Shown: one piece after another, positions 7,367 to 16,347 of the stretch
How positions within the stretch are numbered: the first letter of the stretch is position 1
Layout: each line of letters opens with the position of its first letter
DNA from: Leisingera coralii
GTDB lineage: Bacteria; Pseudomonadota; Alphaproteobacteria; Rhodobacterales; Rhodobacteraceae
NCBI RefSeq assembly: GCF_049056525.1
Contig: NZ_JBHUPT010000034.1
Location: 130,630 to 194,629, forward strand
DNA length: 64,000 bases
Direction: 5' to 3'
Program-made: the position numbers and the translations under genes
The notes under the pieces: model-generated
Seen by the model: the letters and a program-made list of their open reading frames with translations, nothing else
The model's database searches: none
Told to the model about the DNA's origin: nothing

Positions 7367-8079
7367 GCGTCTTCTTTTTCGAGCGCCTTGGGCTTTTTGC
7401 CGTTTTCCAGCGGTTTTGTCGGGTCCTTGGGGTTCGGATATACCAAGCCTGCCGAGATCACCAGCTTGGCGGAGTCTTCCACCGTCATGTCGAGCTCGAT
7501 CACGTCTTCCTCGGGTACAAACAGCAGGAAGCCGGATGTCGGGTTCGGAGTCGTCGGGAGGAAGACACTCATCAGCCCGCCGCTGGTTTCGGCCTTTTTG
7601 GCAATCTCGCCCTTGGCGGTGGTGGAAATGAAACCGATCGCCCAGATGCCCTTGCGCGGGTATTGTACCAGGCAGGCCTTTTCAAAGCTGCGTTCCGATT
7701 GGGCAAAGACGGTCTCGGAGATCTGCTTGATGCCGGAATAGACGGTGCGCACCACCGGCATCCGGTCCACCAGGCTTTCGGCGAAACTGATCAGCGAGCG
7801 GCCGAGGATGCCCTTGGCGATCCAGCCGACGATAATTGTGAACAGCAGGAAGATGATCAGCCCGACGCCGCGCAGGTTGATGCCGATGTACTGCTCTGGC
7901 CGGAAGGTGTGCGGCACCAGCGGCAGCACCACGCTGTCGATCCAGCCCATCACCGACCACAGCAGCCAGATGGTGAGCCCCACCGGCGCAATCACGACGA
8001 TGCCGGTAAAGAAGGAGGCGCGCAGACTGGCAAACAGTCCAGGGCGGCGGTGCGGTTCTTCGTCGAAAGGCGTTGTCAT
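7363..8079 (-). CDS. DUF502 family membrane protein
   Basis: A 238-residue protein with two N-terminal membrane helices (FFTGIVVIAPVGLTIWLLWS and GVGLIIFLLFTIIVGWIAKG), followed by a soluble domain with the family hallmarks MPVVRTVYSGIKQISETV and VSVFLPTTPNPTSGFLLFVP. DUF502 proteins are widespread, and their biochemical function is not established. It lies downstream of psuK-psuG on the same strand, separated by 81 bases and a hairpin, so it may be the tail of that transcript or an independent gene. The C-terminus is Lys-rich. Confidence 0.85.
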   Translation of the reverse strand: MTTPFDEEPHRRPGLFASLRASFFTGIVVIAPVGLTIWLLWSVMGWIDSVVLPLVPHTFRPEQYIGINLRGVGLIIFLLFTIIVGWIAKGILGRSLISFAESLVDRMPVVRTVYSGIKQISETVFAQSERSFEKACLVQYPRKGIWAIGFISTTAKGEIAKKAETSGGLMSVFLPTTPNPTSGFLLFVPEEDVIELDMTVEDSAKLVISAGLVYPNPKDPTKPLENGKKPKALEKEDA

Positions 8080-8124
8080 CGGTCTGCTTTTGCTGAAATT
8101 CCGAATGGAACCTAGGCACTGTTC

Positions 8125-8151
8125 GGGGGCGGAGCAATGGCTTCCGCCCCC
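8125..8151 (-). terminator. Intergenic hairpin after psuG
   Basis: GGGGGCGGA (8125-8133) and TCCGCCCCC (8143-8151) form a perfect 9-bp stem with a 9-base loop, 10 bases beyond the psuG stop. No T-run follows on the minus strand, so termination is uncertain. Confidence 0.4.
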
Positions 8152-8160
8152 AAATTCAGA

Positions 8161-9075
8161 TCATTGTGACAGTTTGTTCAGTTCCTGTGCGATCTTTGCC
8201 GCCAGCCGGGCGTTGTTGCGCACCAGCGCGATATTGGCGGTGAGCGAGCGGCCTTCGGTCAGCTCGAAGATGCGGCGCAGCAGGAACGGTGTCACATCCT
8301 TGCCCGCGACACCTTGGGTATCCGCTTCGGACTGGGCCTGGGCAATTACCGGTGCCAGCTCTTCGGCGGCGATCTGGGCATCCGCCGGGATCGGGTTGGC
8401 AACCAGCTGGCCGCCCGGCAGGCCCATCGCCTGGCGGGTGGCGTGGGCGCGGGCGATCTGCGCCGGCTCATCCATGCGCAGCGGGGCTTTCAGGTCGGAC
8501 TGCGCCGACCAGAAAGCCGGGAAGCTGTCCTGGCCATAGGCAATCACCGGCACGCCCTGGGTTTCCAGCACTTCCAGCGTCTTGGGCAGGTCGAGGATCG
8601 CCTTGGCGCCCGCGGCCACCACGGTGACCGGGGTCTGCGCCAGCTCCATCAGGTCGGCGGAAATGTCGAAGGTGGTCTCGGCGCCCTTGTGAACGCCGCC
8701 GATGCCGCCGGTGGCAAAAATGGAGATCCCCGCCAGCCGGGCGGCAATCATGGTGGCCGCAACCGTGGTGGCGCCAGTGCCGCCGGTGGCGATACAGGCG
8801 GGCATGTCCGCGCGGGAGATCTTGGCAACGCCTGTGGCCCGGCCCAGAGATTGCAGCTGATCGGGCTCCAGCCCCACGTGCAGCACGCCATCAATCACCG
8901 CCATCGTGGCAGGCACCGCACCGGCGTCACGGATGTCCTGCTCCACTTGCGCCGCGACTTCGACGTTCTGCGGGTAGGGCATGCCGTGGGTGATGATGGT
9001 GCTCTCCAGCGCAACGATGGCGCGGCCTTCAGCCTTGGCAGCCTGGACCTCGGACGAATACTGAATGTCGATCAC
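8161..9075 (-). CDS. psuG: Pseudouridine-5'-phosphate glycosidase
   Basis: A 304-residue enzyme that splits pseudouridine 5'-phosphate into uracil and ribose 5-phosphate by breaking its C-C glycosidic bond. Family signatures are EGRAIVALESTIITHGMPYP, CIATGGTGATTVAATMIAAR, FATGGIGGVHKGAETTFDIS and the C-terminal SLTANIALVRNNARLAAKIA. The GTG at 9075 is chosen because it has AGGAGA upstream and overlaps the psuK stop (GTGA, 9072-9075). The frame continues further upstream without stops, but that extension is antisense-like and matches psuK in another frame. It acts directly after PsuK in pseudouridine salvage. Confidence 0.92.
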   Translation of the reverse strand: MIDIQYSSEVQAAKAEGRAIVALESTIITHGMPYPQNVEVAAQVEQDIRDAGAVPATMAVIDGVLHVGLEPDQLQSLGRATGVAKISRADMPACIATGGTGATTVAATMIAARLAGISIFATGGIGGVHKGAETTFDISADLMELAQTPVTVVAAGAKAILDLPKTLEVLETQGVPVIAYGQDSFPAFWSAQSDLKAPLRMDEPAQIARAHATRQAMGLPGGQLVANPIPADAQIAAEELAPVIAQAQSEADTQGVAGKDVTPFLLRRIFELTEGRSLTANIALVRNNARLAAKIAQELNKLSQ

Positions 9076-9980
9076 AGCGGGGGTTCTCCTGAAACATAGG
9101 TTGCCGCGGCCTTGAGGGCCGAGGCCAAAGCGGTTTTGCGGTCTTCGCCCCGTGCCTCGGCAACGATATGGGCGGCCATGAAAGTATCGCCTGCGCCGGT
9201 GACCCGGGCGACGGTGACGCGGGGCGGGTGCAGGGTGATGGCGCCTTCGGCGTCCGCCACGGTCGCAGAGGAGCCGCCATCGGTAACCAGCACCCGGGCG
9301 GCGCCGCGGTCGAGCATCGCTTGGGCTGCGGTTTCGCTGTCGGTGAACTCTGCCTGGCACAGGATGCCGGCCTCTTCCAGGTTCACGTAAAGCGTGCCGC
9401 GGGTGCGGGTGAGGAACGGGCGCAGCCGCTCCGCCTTGCCCGGCGACGCAGGCGCAACGCGCAGGTCGGCCTTGGCAAAGGCGGGGCTGGCGACGATGTC
9501 GTCCAGCAGCGACAGCGTCAGGTTGCCATCCAGCGCCACCTGGCCCTGGTAGGGCGCGTCGTCCGTGCCGAGGGAGCCGTCCGACAGCGGGCGCAGGATC
9601 TTGTCGCCGGCGGCTTCCAGCGAATGGGCGTCGGCAATGGCGGCGATCAGACCGTTGGCGCCCTCTACTGCCATGTAGCGGTCGGTGGGCAGGTCTTCGG
9701 ACCGGTAGATGTGATCGGTGATCAGCCCGAAATGGCCGCAGGCGTGGATCAGCTCGTCGCCTTCGGGGTCGCGGCCCACGGCGGTCAGCAGGGCGGGCTG
9801 GACGCCAAACCGGGACAGTGTCATGGCGATGTTCATGGCAACCCCGCCGGGCAGGCGGGTAATGCGGCCGGGCATGTCCGAGCCGCGCTGCATTTCCGTA
9901 GTGCAGCGGCCGATGATGTCCCAAAGGACCGACCCGATGCACAAAATGGCGGGGGGCTGTGAGGCAGAGGCTTGTGTCAT
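9072..9980 (-). CDS. psuK: Pseudouridine kinase, PfkB family
   Basis: A 302-residue ribokinase-type sugar kinase. The N-terminal ILCIGSVLWDIIGR and LPGGVAMNIAMTLSRFGVQ, and the C-terminal RVTGAGDTFMAAHI with the catalytic Asp of GAGD, are clear PfkB signatures. Translational overlap with psuG fixes the likely substrate as pseudouridine, which is phosphorylated at the 5' position before PsuG cleaves it. The usual transporter or regulator of a pseudouridine locus is not adjacent. Confidence 0.88.
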   Translation of the reverse strand: MTQASASQPPAILCIGSVLWDIIGRCTTEMQRGSDMPGRITRLPGGVAMNIAMTLSRFGVQPALLTAVGRDPEGDELIHACGHFGLITDHIYRSEDLPTDRYMAVEGANGLIAAIADAHSLEAAGDKILRPLSDGSLGTDDAPYQGQVALDGNLTLSLLDDIVASPAFAKADLRVAPASPGKAERLRPFLTRTRGTLYVNLEEAGILCQAEFTDSETAAQAMLDRGAARVLVTDGGSSATVADAEGAITLHPPRVTVARVTGAGDTFMAAHIVAEARGEDRKTALASALKAAATYVSGEPPL

Positions 9981-10021
9981 ATTGACCTATTGCCGCCTTT
10001 GCGGGACCTCTGCAAGCGGCT

Positions 10022-10831
10022 TCACCGTGCGGGCACCGCAAAGGTCAGCGCCGCCCAAAGGCTTTCCCACACGTAATCTTCGCCCGTTGGAGCAGGGCGC
10101 AGCACAACCGCATCCAGAAGGTACTGATGTCCTAGGGATACGGGGACAAGAGCTTCGCCCTGCGCATCGGTCCGCAGGGTGCTGATGGCAACTTGGCCAT
10201 CCGGGGCCTTGGCAAAGACCTCGACCTGCGCCCCTGGTCTTGGAGCACCTTGATAGAGGACCCGCACCGGGAGCCCTATTGACAGATCATCCGTATACGG
10301 ATTGGCGAGCGCGACGATTTCCGTTTCAAGCCCGGTGGCCCGATCAGAGCCGCCGCCCTGTCCGATCGCCACAAAAGCCTTGGCGTATCTGGTGTACTGT
10401 TCGACGAACCCTTTGTCCGGCAAGCCACGAGCCTCGTGCCGTGTGCGGATATCGCCAAACCCCTTGTGGTCGGCGAAGGCCTGAAACTCCTCCCAAGTGT
10501 CATAGGTCAGCGTTTGCGGCTGCGTCTGATGGATGAGAACGGCCAGCCCGTCTTTCGGCATATCCGCGGTAAATGCGGGCATGTCTCCCATCCGACCCTG
10601 GTAAGGCCTGGCTGTTCCGCCCAGTAACACTTCAAACCGGGCGATCCGGTGGTCCAGATATGGCTGCTCGGCGCCCTTGAATTCCTGGCCGTTGCGCAGA
10701 CGTGCTACCACTTCATCGCCAGAAGCGACTTGATATTTTTCCGGCTCAATCCAAAACTCGTGGGATAATACCGGCACGGCCCCCAAGGTCAGCCCGGCAC
10801 AGAGAATTGAGCAGAACAGGCGGAATTGCAT
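10022..10831 (-). CDS. Periplasmic DUF4198 protein
   Basis: A 269-residue exported protein. ATG 10831 is chosen because it gives a signal peptide (MQFRLFCSILCAGLTLGAVP, then VLSHEF) and has AAGGA 7 bases upstream. The mature start HEFWIEPEKYQVASGDEV and the later ALANPYTDDLSIGLPVRVLY match the DUF4198 family, linked in other bacteria to nickel or cobalt uptake loci. The gene is head-to-head with a HupE-like membrane protein, and the two start codons share bases (10829-10832). A role in metal acquisition is inferred from this pairing only. Confidence 0.75.
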   Translation of the reverse strand: MQFRLFCSILCAGLTLGAVPVLSHEFWIEPEKYQVASGDEVVARLRNGQEFKGAEQPYLDHRIARFEVLLGGTARPYQGRMGDMPAFTADMPKDGLAVLIHQTQPQTLTYDTWEEFQAFADHKGFGDIRTRHEARGLPDKGFVEQYTRYAKAFVAIGQGGGSDRATGLETEIVALANPYTDDLSIGLPVRVLYQGAPRPGAQVEVFAKAPDGQVAISTLRTDAQGEALVPVSLGHQYLLDAVVLRPAPTGEDYVWESLWAALTFAVPAR

Positions 10832-11981
10832 GAGATTGTCCTTGGCTGTCAGTCGTGGAGCCCCTTGGCTGCGAAGCCTATTTGCGCTGCTGTTGAGTGT
10901 TGTTGCAATAGCCGCCTCCGGTGCCCGCGCCCATGAGGTCACGCCGGCGATTGCCGATTTCCGTGTGGAAGACGGCCGAATTGCCTTGGAGCTGAGGCTG
11001 AATGTTGAGGCCTTTGTCGCCGGGATCAACTTGGACGGGCTGGAAGACACCAACCAGACCGCGCAAGCCGCTGATTACGATGAGTTGCGCGCGCTGGGCG
11101 CGGAGGAGCTGGAACCGATGGTGCAGCTCTTCGCCGAGGAATGGCTTGAGACCTTCTCCGTTCAGGCGCCGGATCCGCTGGACCTGAGCCTGTCCCGGAT
11201 CACCATTCCGGAAGTCGGTGACGCCAGCCTGCCGCGCGCCACCTTTCTTGTGTTTGACGGTGAGGTTCCGCCCGAGGCCCGCAGCCTGCGCATTGCCTGG
11301 CCTGCGGGCTCTGGCGGGGTAGTCCTGCGGCAGAACGGGGTGGAAGAGCCCTATACCGGTTACCTGCAGGGTGGAGAGACCTCCCCGCCGATCGCGCTGG
11401 GCGGCGGTGCGGCCAAAATGCCGGTCGAGGCCTTCATGGAATACATTCCTGTCGGCTTTACCCATATTCTGCCTAAGGGGCTGGATCACATCCTGTTTGT
11501 GCTGGGGCTGTTCTTCCTCAGCCCGCGGGTCAAGCCGCTGCTGCTGCAGGTGAGCATATTCACCGTGGCCCATACCATCACCCTGGCACTGGGCGCCCTG
11601 GGCATGGTGTCCGTTAATCCGGCGATTGTTGAGCCGCTGATTGCCCTGTCGATTGTCTTTGTTGCTGTGGAGAACATCTTTGCCCGCAAGCTGCACAGCT
11701 GGCGCACATTTGTGATCTTCGGCTTCGGGCTGCTGCACGGCCTGGGCTTTGCCACGGTGCTTGGAGAGTTCGGCCTGCCGCCCAGCCAGTTCCTGCCCGC
11801 ATTGATCGGCTTCAACGTGGGGGTGGAACTCGGGCAGCTTGCGGTGATTGCTGCCGCCTATCTTGGGGTGCGCCTGTGGTTCGGGCGGCATCCGAAATAC
11901 CGCGGCCGGGTGGCGATCCCGGCCTCTGTTACTATCGCGATGATTGGCGGCTACTGGTTCGTGGAGCGGGTGTTCCTGTAA
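10830..11981 (+). CDS. HupE/UreJ-2 family membrane protein
   Basis: A 383-residue protein with a signal peptide (cleavage near ARA-HE), a periplasmic domain of about 160 residues (VTPAIADFRVEDGRIALELR onward), and a C-terminal membrane domain of about six helices. That domain opens with FTHILPKGLDHILFVLGLFF and carries FTVAHTITLALG and FGLLHGLGFATVLGEFG. These His-containing motifs define the HupE/UreJ_2 group, related to Ni/Co permeases. AGG about 8 bases upstream supports ATG 10830, even though this makes the start overlap the divergent DUF4198 start. A joint metal-related function is plausible but unproven. Confidence 0.8.
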   Translation: MRLSLAVSRGAPWLRSLFALLLSVVAIAASGARAHEVTPAIADFRVEDGRIALELRLNVEAFVAGINLDGLEDTNQTAQAADYDELRALGAEELEPMVQLFAEEWLETFSVQAPDPLDLSLSRITIPEVGDASLPRATFLVFDGEVPPEARSLRIAWPAGSGGVVLRQNGVEEPYTGYLQGGETSPPIALGGGAAKMPVEAFMEYIPVGFTHILPKGLDHILFVLGLFFLSPRVKPLLLQVSIFTVAHTITLALGALGMVSVNPAIVEPLIALSIVFVAVENIFARKLHSWRTFVIFGFGLLHGLGFATVLGEFGLPPSQFLPALIGFNVGVELGQLAVIAAAYLGVRLWFGRHPKYRGRVAIPASVTIAMIGGYWFVERVFL

Positions 11982-11995
11982 CGCCTGCCTGAGGC

Positions 11996-12628
11996 TCAGC
12001 CCATTGCCCGCATCAGCACCTTGAGGCTGGCCAGCGGGTCTTCGGTGTGCCAGATCTCATCGCCGATGCCAAAGAAGTCGGTATAGGGCGCGATGCCGCG
12101 TACCAGATCCTCAGTGAGGCCGCCTTCGGCCACCACCGGCACCTCGATCATCTTCGACCACCATTCGAACAGGTCCGCCTCCGCCTGCGCGCCGTCGCCC
12201 AGGCCGGAGGTGCCTACCGGGCCAAAGCTCACGTAATCCGCGCCTGCTTCGCCGGCCACCATGCCGTCATGCTGCGAGGCGCCGCAGAAACAGCCGACAA
12301 TCGCGTCCGGCCCCAGCGCCTTGCGCGCGGTGCGGATGGATTTCGACGCATCGGTCAGATGAACGCCGTCCAGGCCCAGCCGCTCCGCCAGGATCTGGTG
12401 GTCAGAGATCACCAGCGCCACGTCGCGCGCCATGGTCACTTCGCGCAGCGCATCGCCCGCGCGGCTCAGGGTATCCTGATCGCGGCTCGCCAGGTCCAGG
12501 CGCACGCAGGCCACATCCACCTCATCCAGCACCCGCGCCAGCTGGCCGGGGAATTTGCCCAGCTCGAAACTCGGCGGGGAGATCAGGTAGATCTGCGGCT
12601 GCTCGGGTGCGTCAGCAGGGCTTCCCAT
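11996..12628 (-). CDS. Thiamine-phosphate synthase-like protein (ThiE/TenI fold)
   Basis: A 210-residue TIM-barrel protein. ATG 12628 (MGSPADAPEQPQIYLISPPS) is chosen because the upstream extension runs into the divergent trmJ promoter and has no family match. The segments VALVISDHQILAERLGLDGV, HLTD and CFCGASQHDGMVAGEAGADY followed by VSFGPVGT align with the ThiE motifs for pyrimidine and phosphate binding. The usual Cys/His of VSCH is shifted (GCFCGAS). Full ThiE activity is therefore not certain, and a TenI-like regulatory or salvage role is possible. No other thi genes are adjacent. Confidence 0.72.
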   Translation of the reverse strand: MGSPADAPEQPQIYLISPPSFELGKFPGQLARVLDEVDVACVRLDLASRDQDTLSRAGDALREVTMARDVALVISDHQILAERLGLDGVHLTDASKSIRTARKALGPDAIVGCFCGASQHDGMVAGEAGADYVSFGPVGTSGLGDGAQAEADLFEWWSKMIEVPVVAEGGLTEDLVRGIAPYTDFFGIGDEIWHTEDPLASLKVLMRAMG

Positions 12629-12794
12629 GGCGGTGCTCCATTGTTCAGGCGGTTTGACGGTGTTTAGCCGATTTCCGGCAGGACGCAAGGATTTGCGGCG
12701 GTGAAGCCCCGGTATTTGCAGCCCAAACCCGCGCTGGACCTTGCCCCGCAGCCGCGCGGGCAGTACAGCAGTGCCGATTTTGCCGGAGAACACG

Positions 12795-13547
12795 ATGCCG
12801 ACCGACACCCCTCAGCCCGCCTTTGTCCTTGTCCGCCCGCAGATGGGCGAGAATATCGGCGCCGCCGCGCGGGCGATGTGGAACTTCGGGCTGGACCGGA
12901 TGCGCATCGTGGCGCCGCGCGACGGCTGGCCGAACCCCAAGGCGGTGGCGATGTCCTCCGGCGCGGGCCGCCTGCTGGACGAGGCGCAGCTGTGCGCGGA
13001 CGTGCCGGAGGCGCTGGGCGACTGCACCTATGTGTTCGCCACCACCGCCCGCCAGCGCGGCCTGACCAAGCCGGTCTACAGCCCCGAGCGCGCAATGCAG
13101 ATCGCAGCAGAGAAGATCGCGGCGGGCGAGAAGGTCGCGGTGATGTTCGGCCCCGAACGCGCGGGCCTGGAAAACGAGGATATCGCCAAGGCCAACGCCA
13201 TTATCTCGGTGCCGGTGAACCCGCTTTACGCCTCGCTGAACCTCGGCCAGTGCGTGCTGCTGACCGGCTATGAATGGATGCGTCAGTCCGGCGAAGTGGT
13301 GCACGAAACCACCGACCTCGGCCGCAAGGGCGACTGGGCCACCGGGGTTGAGGTCGAGAAACTGGTGGAGCACTACGAGGAGCGGCTGGACGAGGCCGGT
13401 TTCTTCTATCCGCCGGAGAAGGCCGAGGGCATGAAGACCAACTTGCGCAACCTGTGGAGCCGGATGCGGATGACCCGGTCCGATGTGCAGATGCTGCACG
13501 GGATCATGCGGCAGATGGTCCGCTGGAAAGAGCGCGGCGGCGAATAA
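12795..13547 (+). CDS. trmJ: tRNA/rRNA 2'-O-methyltransferase, SpoU/TrmJ type
   Basis: A 250-residue SPOUT-fold enzyme. The N-terminal FVLVRPQMGENIGAAARAMW and NFGLDRMRIVAPRDGWPN, the middle VMFGPERAGLENEDI, and the knot motif VPVNPLYASLNLGQCVLLTG are the three SpoU motifs. The C-terminal coiled extension (LVEHYEERLDEAGFFYPPEK onward) is characteristic of TrmJ, which 2'-O-methylates position 32 of several tRNAs. The ATG at 12795 begins just before the conserved core; an upstream ATG at 12741 lacks support. It is divergent from the ThiE-like gene and precedes ctaA by 60 bases. Confidence 0.85.
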   Translation: MPTDTPQPAFVLVRPQMGENIGAAARAMWNFGLDRMRIVAPRDGWPNPKAVAMSSGAGRLLDEAQLCADVPEALGDCTYVFATTARQRGLTKPVYSPERAMQIAAEKIAAGEKVAVMFGPERAGLENEDIAKANAIISVPVNPLYASLNLGQCVLLTGYEWMRQSGEVVHETTDLGRKGDWATGVEVEKLVEHYEERLDEAGFFYPPEKAEGMKTNLRNLWSRMRMTRSDVQMLHGIMRQMVRWKERGGE

Positions 13548-13607
13548 GCCGCTCTGGACCTTTAGATTACCGGCCCCTAGCTTGGCACCAGAGACAAAGA
13601 GGCAAGC

Positions 13608-14753
13608 ATGAGCAAGCGCAGCATTTTCGAAGAGGTCGAGGGCGAGAAGAAGGACGCGCCCGCAGTGCAGACGGGGCTGATCGACCGCGGCCGCGGCGGC
13701 GCCCGCAAGGCGATCCGCGCCTGGCTGATGGCGCTGTTTGCGCTGGTGGTTGCGATGATTGTGGTTGGCGGGCTGACCAGGCTGACCGACAGTGGCCTGT
13801 CGATCACCGAATGGCGCCCCGTGACCGGGGCCATCCCGCCGATGTCCGAGGCGGAATGGCAGTCCGAGTTCGACAAATACAAGCAGATCGACCAGTGGCG
13901 CATCCAGAACCAGTGGATGGAACTGTCTGATTTTAAAGAGATCTATTGGTGGGAATGGGGCCACCGGCAGCTGGGCCGTTTCATTGGCCTAGTCTGGGTG
14001 CTTGGTTTCCTGGGCTTCCTGATCGCGCGTAAGATCCCGGCGGGCTGGACCGGCCGGCTGCTGCTGCCCGGTGCCCTCGGCGGCGTGCAGGGCGCTATCG
14101 GCTGGTGGATGGTTGCCTCTGGCGTCACCCAGGGCGAGGGGATGACCGCCGTGGCCTCCTACCGGCTGGCGGTGCATCTGGGGCTCGCGTTCGTAATCCT
14201 CGGCTTCATCGCCTGGTACGTGCTGATGCTTGGCCGCGAGGAGCGCGAGCTGATGCAGGCACGCCGCGCCAAAGAGGCAAAGCTGTTCAGCCTCTCCACC
14301 GGCCTGATGCATTTCGCCTTCCTGCAAATCCTGCTTGGCGCGCTGGTCGCGGGGATTGATGCGGGCCGCTCCTACACTGACTGGCCGCTGATGGGCGGGC
14401 AGGTGATCCCGCCGAACCCGTTCATGATCGAGCCCCTGTGGAAGAACTTCTTTGAAAACCCCGGGCTGGTGCAGTTCATCCACAGGGTGGCGGGCTATCT
14501 GCTGTTTGCCTTTGCCGGTGTGGCCTGGCTGCGCGGGCGCGGCTCGGCCCATGCGCGCACACGTTTTGCCTTCAACGCCGTTTTTGCGGCGCTGTCAGTG
14601 CAAGTGGTACTGGGCATCGTCACCGTGGTCTACGCCGCGCCGCTGCACGCGGCGATCACCCACCAGCTGGTGGCGATTGGCGTCTGGGTGCTGATCCTGC
14701 GCGCCCGTTTCCTGTCTGCCTATCCCATCGCAACCTCGATCAAGGATCACTGA
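13608..14753 (+). CDS. ctaA: Heme A synthase
   Basis: A 381-residue inner-membrane enzyme of the COX15/CtaA family, which oxidises heme O to heme A for the aa3 cytochrome oxidase. About eight hydrophobic segments are visible. Conserved heme-ligand histidines occur in WWEWGHRQLGRFIG, YRLAVHLGLAFVI, GLMHFAFLQILLG, FIHRVAGYLL and HAAITHQLVAIG. The early GGLTRLTDSGLSITEWRPV and GAIPP are near-invariant in the alphaproteobacterial/mitochondrial type. It is followed after 4 bases by the carboxypeptidase gene, probably co-transcribed. Confidence 0.92.
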   Translation: MSKRSIFEEVEGEKKDAPAVQTGLIDRGRGGARKAIRAWLMALFALVVAMIVVGGLTRLTDSGLSITEWRPVTGAIPPMSEAEWQSEFDKYKQIDQWRIQNQWMELSDFKEIYWWEWGHRQLGRFIGLVWVLGFLGFLIARKIPAGWTGRLLLPGALGGVQGAIGWWMVASGVTQGEGMTAVASYRLAVHLGLAFVILGFIAWYVLMLGREERELMQARRAKEAKLFSLSTGLMHFAFLQILLGALVAGIDAGRSYTDWPLMGGQVIPPNPFMIEPLWKNFFENPGLVQFIHRVAGYLLFAFAGVAWLRGRGSAHARTRFAFNAVFAALSVQVVLGIVTVVYAAPLHAAITHQLVAIGVWVLILRARFLSAYPIATSIKDH

Positions 14754-14757
14754 CCCC

Positions 14758-16227
14758 ATGAGCGCATTTGACGAACTGATGGCCTTTCAGCGCGAGACCC
14801 AGGCGCTGGGGCAGATTGCGGGCCGTCTGGGCTGGGATCAGGAAACCGTGATGCCGCGCGGGGCCGCTTCGCAGCGGGGGCAGGAGATGGCCGCGATCGA
14901 GGCGGTGCTGCACGCACGCCGTTCCGACCCGCGGGTGGCGGAATGGCTGGAGCAGGCCGAAGCTCCGGATGAGGCCGGAGCCGCCCAGCTGCGCGAAATC
15001 CGCCGCAGCTATGAGCGCACGGTGAAGGTCCCCGCCGATCTGGCCAAGAAAATCGCCCAGGTGACATCCGAGGCGCAGGGCAAATGGGCCGCTGCGCGGG
15101 CGGATGAGGATGTGGCGGCCTTCCTGCCGGTGCTGGAGGAAGTCGTTGCGCTGAAACGCGAGGAAGGCCAGGCACTGGCGGCGGGCGGCGATGTTTTTGA
15201 CGCCATGGTCGAGGACTACGAGCACGGCATGACCGGGGCGGGGATCGCCGAGATCTTTGACGCCATGCGCCCCGGCCTGGTGGAGCTGCGTGCCAAGGTG
15301 CTGGAGAAACCGGCGCCGCAGACGCTGAAGGGCACCTTCGACGAAGCTGCGCAAATGAAACTCACCCGCAAGATCGCCAAGGTTTTCGGCTATGACATGG
15401 CTCACGGCCGCGTTGACAAGGCGGTGCATCCGTTCAGTTCAGGCTCTGGCCTCGATGTGCGTATCACAACGCGGACCAGCGAAGCCGATCCGTTTAACTG
15501 CTTCTATTCGACCATTCACGAGGTTGGCCACGGCGCCTATGAGCAGAACATCAGCCGCGATTACTTGCTGACTCCGCTGGGCAGCGGTGTGTCGATGGGC
15601 GTTCATGAAAGCCAGAGCCGGATCTATGAAAACCAGATCGGCCGCAACCGGGCCTTTACCGGCTGGCTGTACAAGGAAATGAAGGACGCCTTTGGCGACT
15701 TTGGCATTTCCGGTCCGGATGCCTTTTACGCCGCGGTGAATGCTGTGCATAAGGGCTATATCCGGACAGAGGCGGATGAGCTGCAATATAACCTCCACAT
15801 CATGCTGCGCTTCGATCTGGAGCGGGCGCTGATGAGCGGTGATCTGGAAGTGAAAGATCTGGAAACCGCCTGGAACGACCGGTTCGAGGCCGATTTCGGC
15901 TATGCTGTCGACAAGCCCTCCAATGGCTGTTTGCAGGATGTTCACTGGTCAGTGGGCCTGTTCGGATATTTTCCGACCTACAGCTTGGGCAACGTCTATG
16001 CCGGCTGCCTGTATCAGGCGCTGCGCCGGGATTTGCCGGGGCTGGATGCGCAGCTGGCTGAGGGCGATACCTCGGGCGCAACCGGCTGGCTGAAGCAGAA
16101 CCTGCAACAGCACGGCGGTCTGCGCAGCCCGCGCGAAACCATTATCCATGCGGCAGGCATGGAGCCCGGGCACGAGCCGCTTCTGGCTTACCTCGAAGAG
16201 AAGTTCAGCCTGCTCTACGATCTCTGA
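14758..16227 (+). CDS. M32 metallocarboxypeptidase (Taq carboxypeptidase family)
   Basis: A 489-residue cytosolic zinc carboxypeptidase that removes C-terminal residues from peptides. All family motifs are present: HEVGH (His254, Glu255, His258), VHESQSRIYENQIGR, the IRTEADELQYNLHIMLRFDL stretch and LQDVHWSVGLFGYFPTYSLG. Length matches the roughly 490-500 residues typical of M32. The ATG at 14758 has AAGGA upstream inside the end of ctaA. Pairing with ctaA is likely just operon convenience. Confidence 0.92.
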   Translation: MSAFDELMAFQRETQALGQIAGRLGWDQETVMPRGAASQRGQEMAAIEAVLHARRSDPRVAEWLEQAEAPDEAGAAQLREIRRSYERTVKVPADLAKKIAQVTSEAQGKWAAARADEDVAAFLPVLEEVVALKREEGQALAAGGDVFDAMVEDYEHGMTGAGIAEIFDAMRPGLVELRAKVLEKPAPQTLKGTFDEAAQMKLTRKIAKVFGYDMAHGRVDKAVHPFSSGSGLDVRITTRTSEADPFNCFYSTIHEVGHGAYEQNISRDYLLTPLGSGVSMGVHESQSRIYENQIGRNRAFTGWLYKEMKDAFGDFGISGPDAFYAAVNAVHKGYIRTEADELQYNLHIMLRFDLERALMSGDLEVKDLETAWNDRFEADFGYAVDKPSNGCLQDVHWSVGLFGYFPTYSLGNVYAGCLYQALRRDLPGLDAQLAEGDTSGATGWLKQNLQQHGGLRSPRETIIHAAGMEPGHEPLLAYLEEKFSLLYDL

Positions 16228-16258
16228 GTCTCGCCGGGCAAGGGCCTAACCCCATTGC

Positions 16259-16283
16259 GGGGCAGCAGAAAACCAGCTGCCCC
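16259..16283 (+). terminator. Hairpin after carboxypeptidase
   Basis: GGGGCAGC (16259-16266) and GCTGCCCC (16276-16283) are perfect 8-bp arms around an A-rich 9-base loop. No T-run follows, so it is a weak or Rho-assisted terminator candidate. Confidence 0.4.
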
Positions 16284-16347
16284 GGAAATGCCGTATTTTA
16301 CGTTTATTCTCGGAAGCTCATGGGGATGTGAGTAAGAGAGTAAAGTT

